A DNA stretch of 64,000 bases from Planococcus citri (Eukaryota > Arthropoda > Insecta > Hemiptera > Pseudococcidae), in contig NC_088679.1 in assembly GCF_950023065.1 (NCBI RefSeq), positions 54,188,001-54,252,000 on the forward strand. Reading direction: 5' to 3'. The notes under the pieces were generated by a model. It was not told where the DNA came from and made no database searches. It was given only the letters and a program-made list of their open reading frames with translations. Each line of letters begins with the position of its first letter. The stretch's first letter is position 1. This document shows positions 24,713-36,030 of the stretch, piece by piece. The position numbers and the translations under genes are program-made.

Positions 24713-25378
24713 TCAGAATTTTGAATTTACTCCAGAAGGCGTATAATATATCAACGTGGGCAGCTAAAAATCGAGTTGTATTTTGTGGACATTTAAAGAA
24801 TGTTTTTATAACCAGATTTGTTTTTAAAAGAAATTCTTAATCCAAAAATCAAATTTCCTGTTCGCGATGAAATTTACAAAATTTGAAAGAATCGCTATGC
24901 ATAGTCCAGAATCAACCCCCTCCCCCTCCCGAGACCAAATTTCACCGTTTCAAGCCCTTCTGGAGCCTCCAGCGCGATTTTCAATTTCTCCAGGATTTTG
25001 AATTTGCTCCAGAGGGCATAAATATCAACTTGGGCAGCTAAAAATCGAGTTGTGCCTTAGTTTATTCCCGTTTAAGCCAATTTCAAAGTGGACACCTCAA
25101 AAGTGTTTTTTTGACCAGATTTGTTTTTGAGTTTCATAAAAAAAAAATCAAAAATTTCCTGTTAACGAGGAATTTTTTAAGATTTGCACGAATCGCTGAA
25201 TCTAGTTCAGAACCAATCCCCTGGGTCCAAATTTCGCCATTTCAAGTCATTTTGGAGCCTTCGGCGTAATTTGTAAAATTCTGGAAAAATTGAAAATCAC
25301 GCTGGAGGCTTCAAAATGGCTGGAAACCGTGAAATTTGTATTGGGGAGGGGGGCGTGAAATTAGTTTCAGGACTCATT
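24713..25378. repeat. ~277 bp repeat: two direct copies plus an inverted partial copy
   Basis: The phrases GAATTTRCTCCAGARGGC and GGGCAGCTAAAAATCGAGTT recur at a spacing of 277 bases (24714 and 24991). A third, weaker GGGCAGCTAAAA follows near 25490. The segment 24902-24999 (CCAAATTTCACC, GGAGCCTCCAGCG, TTTTCAATTT) recurs inverted at about 25271-25378, giving a possible ~100 bp stem. No coding capacity. Either a decayed foldback transposon or a dispersed satellite family. Confidence 0.7.
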
Positions 25379-28153
25379 TTGATCATTTTTACTGATCAAG
25401 TACGTACTTTTTTTAAAAAACGCACAAATCACTGAAAATGGTCAAATTTTGAATTTTCAAATGTTCACCAAAAATCAAAAAATTGAATTTGGGCAGCTAA
25501 AATTTTGGTTGTGAGGATTTTAGATCACGATCTTTCCAAAAATCGCGGTTTCGAGAGGTTTCCTCGTCAGCCAATTGGAGCTTTGCCAAACTCCTTTGAT
25601 ATAAGGATCGATGTCAGTAAAATGAGAACATGGAACATGGCAAACAAAACCTGAATAAATTTGAACATACCAATCATCATCATTGAAAATAGAACAATTT
25701 TTCATCTATGATACAGGAAACACATATTAAGTATGTCAATTATGTCACGTTGATAGAGTATCAATATTCCAAAAAAATCAATATCTGAAATGAAAATTTA
25801 TCTCGAACGTATAAAATTTTATGACGAATCCCTATCGATGACTTTTTCATCTTCCTGTTGATATTATCATCACTTTACTTACCTATAATGTCCTAGGTAA
25901 GGTATACATTATATCACTCGATTAAATAAACATTCATTTTACTCGTTACAATGTTTAAGTAATTACATAGCTCGCCCGTATTGCCGTATAAATGAGTAAA
26001 ATGGACTTCCAATTCTTAGAATTAGATAATACTAACGCTAAAATGGCAAGTTATCATTTTTAATTTCATATACGTAACGTACGATGCGTACCTATGATAT
26101 GATCAGGAAATTAAAATGACGAAACGTGATTGTTGAATGAATCGTACACCATATCCACCAGACGAACGTTCGTATATGTCAACAAAAACAATGCTTTGCA
26201 CAGACAAAACTACACGCTTTAAGATTACCAATTTATAAGTTACACGATAAGGGAGCAACGTAACAGCAGATGACGTTCTCATTGATACATCTTTCATTAA
26301 TGAAAAGAAAAACGTAACTAATTTAAAATTACATACATTAACGTGTAACGAGCGTAAAAGGGTTGGGAATATTTGTTATTATAATAAGAATACGAAAACC
26401 ACTCGTGCTTTTCACTCATTTAGCTATACCTATATAACTATACTTAATGAAATACTTACTACAACCTGAGGCATTGCAGTTGCTGATAAAACCATAAAAC
26501 AGTGCACGGTGGGTAGGTATAATGGAAAAAAATCTATTCGGAATCGGAACAATGTTTCGGTAAAATGGAACAACTCCTCTACTCGTTTATTGTTCAAAGA
26601 ACTTCTGCAAGTACACAGCAAACAGTAGGATAGAAAATTACACAGCTATTTAAACATCTGATGCGTGTTTCAGTTTACAGTAGTGAGTAGACTGAAAGCT
26701 TCGATCACTTTGATCAAAGTACCTACCTACAACATGAAAGTTTTTTGCTTGTTTACCATTCACCAAAATCAAATTGGTAAAGAATAATACTTAGGTTTTG
26801 AGACGTATAATAATACTGCATGAAGCATGATTCATTATTCCGTATGAATGAAGACAATAAATTTTTTTCTCGGTTGTAAAAAATTGTTAGTACGTTTCGC
26901 CATGAACGCTAATAGAAAACCGAATGAAAACTCGTTTCAGATCACGTCTACTTGGGTATCGACTTTATTATTATTATGGTCGATGAAAACTTTTATTACG
27001 TTAATTTATAACGTGAACTACTTTAAAAATGAATGAATTAAACAACTTACATACTCGTAAGTTATTTTTCCAGCGCGTATCGTATGCAGAAATAAGAAAT
27101 ATCGCAGAAAAGCGCCATCGCCATCCCCCATGCTGCAGTCATGCAGTGACATGATCAAAAGAAGTGATAATAGTTAGCCCAGGGAAAACCCACCACCTGC
27201 AGGCAAATTGCGATGTTGCCAAATTTATGTTTTTCAGATTGAAATTTTGAATTTTTATTTTTTTTATAAATAAAAAAAAATGTAAAAATGTTAAAATAAA
27301 AAATAAATAAAAAATTGTAATTAGATCATGTATAATTATTAATCATTAACTCGATTGATTAATTTAAGTCTCGAAACTTGAAACACGCGAAGACCAAAGT
27401 TGGATTTTTTGAAAAATTCACTATTCAGTACAATTTTTTTAAAAGTACCTTCCTACTTTTTAAGTACTTACCTCGCTGTAGAATTAAAAAATATTAAAAT
27501 TATAAATTTACATACAAGGTTAATTTAATTTCAGCAAAGTATCGTTATTCGTTAATCGTTACAGTAGAGTAATAAATTACTCAACATTTCTTTTTCTTAG
27601 TTTGTTATTCAGATAGGTGTACTTATTATATGTCACTATGTCACTCGTGTGAATTCACAACTGCCAACAGGTAGACTATAAGGTGTATTAAAAAGTTCCA
27701 TGGTTTTTTGTATGTAAATACATAATTCATTAATATTGTAATTTGAATTGCTACAAGTTACCAATCAAAAATGAGCTTTTTACATAAAAATGAAAAATTA
27801 TCGTATTTTAAATTTAAATTTAAACGGAAAACGAAAAAATATACACGTGTGATGTTTCTTGAAGACATAATTAGGCGTAGGCAATATTGTGACAAGAAAA
27901 AACTACTCGACTCAACCATATAGCCTAAATTGTTCTTTAAAATGAGACTAGGTATATAGAATAGCAGGAACAAGAAAAAGAAGTGTTTTACAAGATGTCT
28001 GTTGTCTGCAGCATTTCAAATTCTGATTCTGAACGCAGCTGGTCTAATTAAGTTTCTGGAGTGTTTTTTTGGGCAAAAACTTGATTAAAACATCGATATT
28101 TTGATAAATTAATATCTGATAATCTGATAAAACAAAAGGATAATTTCCTTCGA
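25379..28153. other. Intergenic AT-rich DNA
   Basis: No recognisable gene or element. Short frames on both strands (25520-25705 minus, 26103-26297 minus, 26430-26621 minus, 26848-27036 plus, 27758-27973 minus) lack domains and splice context. Confidence 0.35.
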
Positions 28154-28510
28154 TACACTATTCTCATCATGGACTTTTAAATGCTTGAGAGAATTATAAC
28201 TGATACCTACCCAAATTTCAAGGATTTTTACGAGATAAACTGGACTGAACAATCCGATTGTGATTTGAAAAAAATGAATTTGAGTGATCACTCATTTTGG
28301 AAATTGAGGATTTTAATTTTTTTCAATTTTTTTTCAATTTTTTTCTAAAAGTTACGTTGATTTTCAACGCCATATTTACAGATTTGGGCAGAAACAGAAA
28401 GCCAAATTGATTAAAATTAGCTGTAAGAAATTATTTTTTACTGTTTTTCTCAATTTTTTCATGAGGAAAAAATTTAATGCTCCAGAATACAGAATTTTAA
28501 TCTCTATTTT

Positions 28511-29866
28511 CAGGGACGTAGCGAAGTGGTTTTGCTGGGGGGGGGCAAAGATCCTAAGATTCCCAACTTATTCGACTGAAAATTCCCAAGTTGGATGAAA
28601 AAAGAGGTATTTAAGTTATAAGTAGTGAGGAGACTGTATCACGACATTTTGTAGCAAAAAAATTGTAACTTTTCCGACTATAATCAAAATTTTAATGTGC
28701 TGAACACTCTGGTATTGAAAAAATTTGAAAAGCTAGTGGTTCTGTTCTGAAAGAAATGAAAAATTTGAATTTTTTATAAGCTTTGAATATTTTGAGTACT
28801 TCTGGAATTTTTCTGTCTAATTTTCATATTCTTAAAATTCTTTAAAGGAGCATTTTGAATGGCCCGAGCGAAGCGAGGGCAAAAGTTTTGGAAAATCTAT
28901 GATTTGAAAAGTAGAATAACATCAATTTTAATGAAAGAATTCGGTTTTTCTAATCTCAACATTTTTCAAATTCAATCATAGATTTTTAAAAATATTGTAA
29001 CTTTGTAGATGAGAACCAATTTGGGCCGAGCGAAGCGAGGCCGAAAGCTTTAAAAAGTTTGAAGTTCGCAAAGTAGAACGACATAAATTTTAGTGTAAGA
29101 ATTTGGTTTTTCTGATCTCAACTTTCTTTTAATTTTATCAATGGTTTTGTGAAATTCTTAGTGTGAAAAAAAGTACTAAATTGGCCCGAGTGAAGCAATG
29201 GCAAAAGATTTGGAAAATATGTGACTTGAAATGGAAAAGTAGAACATCAATTTTAATAAAAGAATCCAGTTTTTCTGGTCTCAATATTTTTCAAATTCAA
29301 TCATATGTTTCTTGAAATTGTAACTTAGTAGAAGAGAATCAAATTGGCCCGAGCAAATCGAGGCTAAAAGTTTTGGAAAAATTGTAATTCGAAAAGTAGA
29401 ATAATATCAAATTTAATGAAAAAATTCAGTTTTTCTGATCTCAACTTTTTAAGAAATTTATCAATTGTTTCTTGAAAATTTCAAGCGTGAAAAAAAAACA
29501 AATTGACCTGAGCGAAGCGAGGGTAAAAGATTTTCAAAATTTGTAAGTTGTTATGTTGATGTGAAAAGGCACAACAGTTTTGCCCGAGCAAAGCGAGGGC
29601 AGAAATTTTTGAAAAAATGTGAATTTTAGTTGGGAAAATCATAGATTTAGTAGCTGGTTTGGCTTCAAAAGTTGGGAAAGTTTTTAACTTTGATGATTGT
29701 AAAAAATTTTAATATTTGAAAACTCCAAAACTGAAATACTTACTGTCGCAATTTTTGTATTTTCCCAACTTTCTTGTATTTCTCACAATTTCCCAACTTT
29801 TCCCAACTTTCGCGGAACACTGGGGGGGCAGGCTGCCCCCCTAGCCCCCCCTTCGCTTCGCCCCTG
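28511..29866. mobile_element. 1356 bp non-autonomous hAT-type transposon with perfect 8 bp TSD
   Basis: The left terminus CAGGGACGTAGCGAAG and the right terminus read on the opposite strand, CAGGGGCGAAGCGAAG, match at 14 of 16, followed by G-rich tracts on both sides. The element is bracketed by TCTATTTT at 28503-28510 and again at 29867-29874. An exact 8 bp target-site duplication and CAGGG ends are hallmarks of the hAT superfamily. There is no transposase frame; the interior is mostly a ~161 bp tandem repeat. It inserted into the left arm of the surrounding palindrome, and the uninterrupted right arm near 30585-30595 shows what the empty site looked like. Confidence 0.9.
28861..29600 (+). 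repeat. ~161 bp tandem sub-repeat inside the hAT-type element
   Basis: Units are marked by variants of CCCGAGCGAAGCGAGGG. Unit starts are near 28861, 29023, 29183, 29346, 29505 and 29581, so spacing is 162, 160, 163 and 159 bases with a final partial unit of 76. Each full unit continues with AAAAGTTTTGGAAAAT, AAAAGTAGAA, and TTTTTCTGATCTCAAC-like phrases. Three units and the right terminus contain the heptamer GCGAAGC. Confidence 0.88.
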
Positions 29867-30902
29867 TCTATTTTCAACAATTTCGATACTTCACGAGGAA
29901 AATTTTTTCCATCGCAACAAAACCAGAATAAAATGGGGCAAAATAACGCCGAGGTTTTCAATTTTGATCAAATCTTATTTCAAAATTTCAATTTTGTGAA
30001 AAAATTGATATAAATTATAATTTTTTGAAAAATTTTTATGGTTTTGAATTTGAAAAACTTTTTGATTTGAATGTGCGAGGAAAAAAACTGCCAAGATTTC
30101 AAAAATTTGTTGAGATTTCATTTTGGATTTTGAAGGAATTTTGTTTTGGAATTTTTGGAAATGAAAGTGGCATTGTTTTTATGCAGCATCAGCATTTTTC
30201 AACAAAAACAATTTTCATTCAGATCTTATTTTTTATTTTTATTTTTTTTAGAATTTGATTTTTTTTTAAATTTGGTCATTTCTTAATTCTTACGATGAAT
30301 TGAGAAATTTACATCTCAATTTATCATTCAAAATCCGAAATGAAATTCAACTAATTTTCAAAGTCTTTGTGCTTTTTCTCTTGGCACAAAATTTTAGAAA
30401 TTTTTCCAAATTGAAAAACATAAAAATGTTGTTAATTCTCAACAATTTTTTGAAAAATATCATCTTTACCAACTTTTTATGAAATTGAAATTTTAAAATA
30501 GAATTTGGTCCGTTGTTTTGCCCTATTTTATTCCGATTTTGTTGCGATGCAAAAAATTTTCCTTGTGAGCTGTCGAAGTTGTTGAAAACAGGGATTGAAA
30601 TTTTGTATTGTGGATTTTGGACGGTGGAGCATTAAATTGTTTCTTTGAGGGTCTCATAAAAATTTTTTTGAAAACAATCGAAAACAATTTCCAGTTGATA
30701 AAATTTCACATCAAATTTCCATCAACTTTGAAGAAGAATTTTCAATTTTCAATTTTCAAAATGAATGATCATTCAAATTGATTTTTTTTTCAAATATCAC
30801 GATCTGACTGTTCAGTTCAATTTCGCTCGTAAAAATGTTCGAAATTCATCGGTTGAACTTCTCTCAAGTGTTAAGGGTACTTTAGGTAACACAAATAGTG
30901 TA

Positions 30903-33439
30903 CTTATAGATGTATCGCCTACTTAGTTTATTATTTCATTAAAACGTACACTATTTCGCGGTGTTTGTACAATGCAAATCGTCGGTATATCGGGGTTACA
31001 AGTATTCACCTTGTTTTGGCACTAAGAAGTTCGCAAAGTTCACGATACCTTGTTACTTTAACAACAATGGATCTGATAAAACGTATGTTTAATCTAACCT
31101 AAGTACACGTTTTTAAAAGTTAAAACCAACATATGACATGTTTCATCGATAAAAATGATGTTCAACGTTCATCGACCTGTATCACATCCTATATACCTAC
31201 CCATACCTACCGTTTGATTCAATTCAAACATTGGCATTGCACGTTATTTTCTAGCCTCGAAATTTTTACTCGTTATCGTCGTGATACTCGTACCTGCGTT
31301 TAAATTTTGCATTTCAACTTGCATATTACAACCAATTTGAAGGAAATTTTTATACAGTGAAATAGAGCAGAATAATTAGAATAAAATGACTAAAGTTAAT
31401 ACCTATTAAAATGCATATAATTTTCAATTTTAAATATTTTAAACATTAAATCAACGTTAAATTTACGAGTACATCGATTATTTCCGATTCGAGTTCATCA
31501 TTAGGTCTTATCAGCAATAATAATTTCAAATTATTTCAGCGAATTCATCTGCAACATTACTCAACGATGTAGAATGAAAAAAATTACATAGTCAGCAGAA
31601 GAGTATCTATTAGACGCATCTGTGTCTTTTTTTTTAAGTACCTACACATTTCACAATTACAAAAACTTGCCGAAACTTACGACGAAATAATCGTTTAAAA
31701 TATTCATGTTTAATATCATTATACGGTCGTTTCCCTCTTTCATTTCATAATCATTTACCTACGTCTACGTACCTAGCAATTGAGTTGATAAAATTGTACT
31801 TCCCAATACCATACGGTTGATTGTTTGATGATTGGTAGAAACAGTAAGTATAATATAGATTTTGCTCTAATTATTCGAATAAATATTTCATAATGATGGG
31901 TTAATAACTCGTGACATTGTTGAATAAATTTTCATCCTTTTGATGTACCTGACATGGTGCTTATGTATAGCCGAAAACATTTGGTTTGCCGCCATGTGTA
32001 AATATTTAATTAACGAAATAGGGTGGTATAGTATAGAAGTACATTAAGGAAGCTACACCATGAAAGGAAATGGTTAAATCATTATTCGGTCAAATAACGC
32101 AAATGTCTGTTATAATTTTCATTTTTTTTTTCAATTTTTATTTTAAATTCATTCGATCATCCAAAGTGAAACTGAAACGTATAACGAAGTCTTGTTGATC
32201 AAACTTGCTAAAGAAGTGGGAAAAAAACACATTAATTCAGCCAAAATATCGTACATGTTGATGTTGTAGAAAGGAAAAAAAGAATAAAAAATTGCAGCTG
32301 TAAAGTGCAACGCGAGACAATGATTAATTTTTATTCTTAAAGGATGACTAAGCTAAGTATATTACGGTTTCAAAAGAGGATTAGTTTTTTTTACACCCTT
32401 TTTCAACTTATTACTATAGTACCACTAAGGATTGAGGTACTTGAACAACTTCAACCCTAAAATTTGACCGTATTGACAACGGTTGTATAATTTTTCAAGT
32501 TCTATAAGCTTTTTTTTGACGATGAGGTATAAAAAAGCAACCCATTATAAACGAACGCCGACTTGTAGTAATTTTTACTACAAAGATGGTAAGGTACCTA
32601 TACATAGGTACTAAAATAGGTAACTTTTTAAGCCAATATTCACTTTCTTTGAAGCGTTAATTTGTATAGCCGACACACCCATCGCTATGATAATGTTCTC
32701 GTTGTTATTATTTTGTGGTGTGTGTGTTCTGTGTACCTAAAAGTAAAAATTAAACTGAAATTGATATTAATCGCTAAGATTTTCTACTCGTTCATTAAAG
32801 TCAACCTTTACGACCATCATACCTTGAATACTAGGTCATGAATGCACGTTTTGCTGTGTAAATTGAATAATATTAAAGTTAACGGATGTGTTCTCTATTA
32901 TACAAAAGCGAAAAATTGTCAACCACGATGACGTATATCCTGACTCCTGCTAAGTCCAACAGTATGCCGTTGTATGTGCATTAAAATTAACGCCGTCCCA
33001 TTCTGACAGGGTACCTACTTCAAATTCTCTATTAAAATGGCATTATTGCAAATTAAAAATTGATACGCGATTTAATAATGGAATTTGGTTAATGAAAGGA
33101 AAATTTGTGGGAAGCTTTAGACAATTTTTTTCTAGTCATTTTTCGTTGTAAGTAGTTAATCGTTTTTCTTGCAACAAAAATTGAAAAAAAATGTATACTT
33201 ACTCTTTTCTTTCTTTTTTCTGGAGCTTTAACATGGCGTCCACTCTTCTGTTAACATGATTTTTCCTGACTTGTTCTGGTTTCCAGTTCATTTTTTACAA
33301 TTTTCTAGACCCAACAAATATCAACTACACTAAAATAGGATAGGAGGTGGAGGCTTGATCCATTCTCAAACAGAACTATGTAGTGAAAAAAAAAGAATTT
33401 AAAATTCTGAAAATAATTATAAAGAATAGAAATTTGAAA
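30903..33439. other. Intergenic AT-rich DNA
   Basis: No recognisable gene, RNA or element. Contains scattered TACCTACC-type short runs characteristic of the whole window. Confidence 0.35.
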
Positions 33440-36030
33440 AAATTATCTGACAATTTCGGAAAATAATGGGACTTTTACCTGGAAATTTTGAAAAAAAAAC
33501 AGGACATAAAGGAAAAGTTGACATTTTTAGAATATTCAATTTTGGCAAAAAAGCAAACTTTACTACACTATTTTAATAAGAAAACAGGGATTTTTTTTGG
33601 CAATTTCGGGAGAAAAATAGAACCTGTAAACCAATTTTATAGCAAAAAGCAGGACTTTTGATTAACAATACGAACAAACACAGAAATTTTTAGACAACTG
33701 AGCCAAAAATCAATGTTTTTTGATTCTCTGACAAAAAAAAATCAGGAATTTTTTGGTAATTTTTTAAAAAGTTGCGACTAATTGATAATTTTATCAAAAA
33801 AAAGGCTTTCCATAAATTTTGACCAAAAAAAAAAATGATTTTTTCGAGAATTTTACCAAAAAAGGTGACGTTGTGCTCTTCGACAATTTTTGGTAAAAAA
33901 ATTGGAACTTTTTGGACATTTTTGCAAAAAAATGAAACTTTGACAACTTTGACAAAAAACAGAAATAATTTTTAGTCAAGTTTGGTAAGAAAGAGAAACA
34001 GTACCTTTTTGGCAATTTATGCAAACAGGACTTCTTTACAATTTTGACAGAAATCGGGACGTTTTGACATTTTTGACAAAAAACAAGAACTTTTGGACTG
34101 TTTTGGCAAAAAACAGTACCCTTTTGGAAATTTAGGCAAAAATTGGATCTTTTTGACCATTGAGAGAAGTTTTTGACGAATAACAAGAGTTTTTAGACAA
34201 TTTTAGTGAAAAACATTATTTTTGGCAATATTGACAATTTTAGCAGGAATCTGGTTTTTTTTTGACAATTTTATCAAAACTTGGGACTTTTTGATAATTT
34301 TGCAAAATAAGAAACTTTCCAACAATTTTGACGGAAAACAAGAATTTTCTGAATGTTTTGGCAAAAAACAGTACTTTTTTGGAAATTTAGACAAAAATTG
34401 GATCTTTTTAACCATTATTGAGACAAAACAGGATGTTTTTGACAAATAACAAGAGTTTTTAGACAATTTTAAGGAAAAACATCATTTTTTTGGCAATATT
34501 GACAATTTTGGCAGGAATCTGGATTTTTAGACAATTTTTGATAAAATTGGGACTTTTTGATAGTAGGTATTGCAAAATAAGAAACTTTCCAACATTTTTG
34601 ACAGAAAACAAGAATTTTCTGACGGTTTTGGCGAAAAACAGCACTTTTTTGAAAATTTAGACAAAAATTGGATCTTTTTAACCATTGAGACAAAAACTGC
34701 ATATTTTTGACAAATAACAAGAGTTTTTAGACAATTTTAGTGAAAAACATTATTATTTTGGCAATATTGAGAATTTTAGCAAGAATTTGTTTTTTTGATA
34801 ATTTTATCAAAAATTGGAACTTTTTGATAATTTTGCAAAATAAGAAACTTTCCAACAATTTTGACAGAAAACAAGAATTTTCTGACTGTTTAGGCAAAAA
34901 ACAGTACTTTTTTGGAAATTTATGCAAAAATAAGACTTCTTGACAATTTTAGGCAAAAATTTGATCTTTTTGAACATTGAGACAAAAACTGGATGTTTTT
35001 GACGAATAACAAGAGTTTTTAGACAATTTTAGTAAAAAACATTATTTTTTGGCAATATTGACAATTTTGGCAGCAATCGGGACATTTTGACAATTTTAGC
35101 AAAATGGGTACTTTTTGACAATTTTGCAAAATGACAAAATTTCTGACAATTTTGACAGAAAACAAGAATTTTTAGACCGTTTCGGCAAAAAAATAGTACT
35201 TTCTTGGAAATGTATGCAAAAATAAGATTTTATCGACAATTTTGGCAAAAATTGGATCTTTTTGACCATTGAGACAAAAACTGGATGTTTTTGACAAGTA
35301 ACAAGAGTTTTTAGACAGTTTTAGTGGAAAACATTATTTTTTGGCAATATTGACAATTTTGGCAGCAATCTGGACTTTTTGATAATTTTAGCAAAAATTG
35401 GGATTTTTCAACAATTTTGCTAAATAACAAACCTTTTGACAATTTTGACAAAAAAAACAAGAATTTTCAGACCGTTTTGGCAAAAAACAGTACTTTTTTG
35501 GAAATTTAGACAAAAATTTGATCTTTTTGACCATTTAGACTAAACTGGATGTTTTAGACAACTTAACAAGAGTTTTTAGACAATTTTAGTGAAAAACATT
35601 ATTTTTTGGCAGTATTGACAATTTTGGCAAGAATCGGGACATTTTGACAATTTTAGCAAAAATTGAAACTTTCTAACAATTTTGGTCGAAATGGCGACTT
35701 TTTAACAATTTTGCAAATAAGAAAAACTTTCAAACAATTTTGGTAAAAAAACAAGAATTTTTAGAGAATTTTGACAAAAAACAACACTACTTTTTGGCAG
35801 TTTAAACATAAACAGGATTTTTTGACAATTTTGGCAACAACGGTACTTTTTGGACTATTTTTGCAAAAATTGGAGTTTATTGACACTATTGCCAAAAAAG
35901 CGACTTTCTAACAATTTGCAAAAAAAAACACAGCATATCATGGTTTCGGCAAGAAACACAAACATGCAGAACTTCTGTTTGGCAAATTTGAAAAAAAAAC
36001 AGCATTTCAAGACAACTAATTGTAAGCTAA
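33440..36030 (+). repeat. Degenerate ~28-36 bp tandem array, copy 4 (largest)
   Basis: Variants of GACTTTTTGACAATTTTGGC plus AAAAA fill 2.6 kb. Overlapping frames of up to 130 codons on the minus strand and shorter ones on the plus strand are all repeat translations and are not genes. The central part has an additional longer period, annotated separately. Confidence 0.88.
34130..35720 (+). repeat. Higher-order repeat of ~255-293 bp within array copy 4
   Basis: Each long unit keeps the same order of monomer variants: a GATCTTTTT-ACCATT variant, then AACAAGAGTTTTTAGACAAT, then AAAAACATTATT, then GCAAAATAAGAAACTTTC or a variant, then AAAACAGTACTTTTTTGG. The GATCTTTTT marker recurs near 34146, 34400, 34671, 34963, 35254 and 35520. 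The AACAAGAGTTTTTAGACA marker recurs near 34182, 34448, 34717, 35008, 35299 and 35568. Blocks of about eight to nine monomers have therefore been amplified as units. Confidence 0.82.

Larger units (their letters stand above)
28154..30902. repeat. Large imperfect palindrome (foldback-like), arms ~690 bp
   Basis: The left and right halves are diverged reverse complements. From outside in, matched pairs include TACACTATT (28154-28162) with 30894-30902; CTTGAGAGAA (from 28184) with 30859-30868; GATTTGAAAAAAATGAATTT with its partner near 30790; AATTTAATGCTCCA (near 28480) with its partner near 30635; CATCGCAACAAAA (near 29911) with its partner near 30545; and TTTCATTTTGGATTTTGAA (near 30116) with its partner near 30335. 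The centre is close to 30210. The left arm is split by the hAT-type element at 28511-29866. Without that insert the structure is about 1.4 kb. No coding frame; it could be a foldback transposon or an inverted duplication able to give hairpin RNA. Confidence 0.82.

Noticed and set aside
33794..34943. Frames on both strands of up to 130 codons
   Set aside because: Repeat translations of the largest tandem array, not conserved protein.
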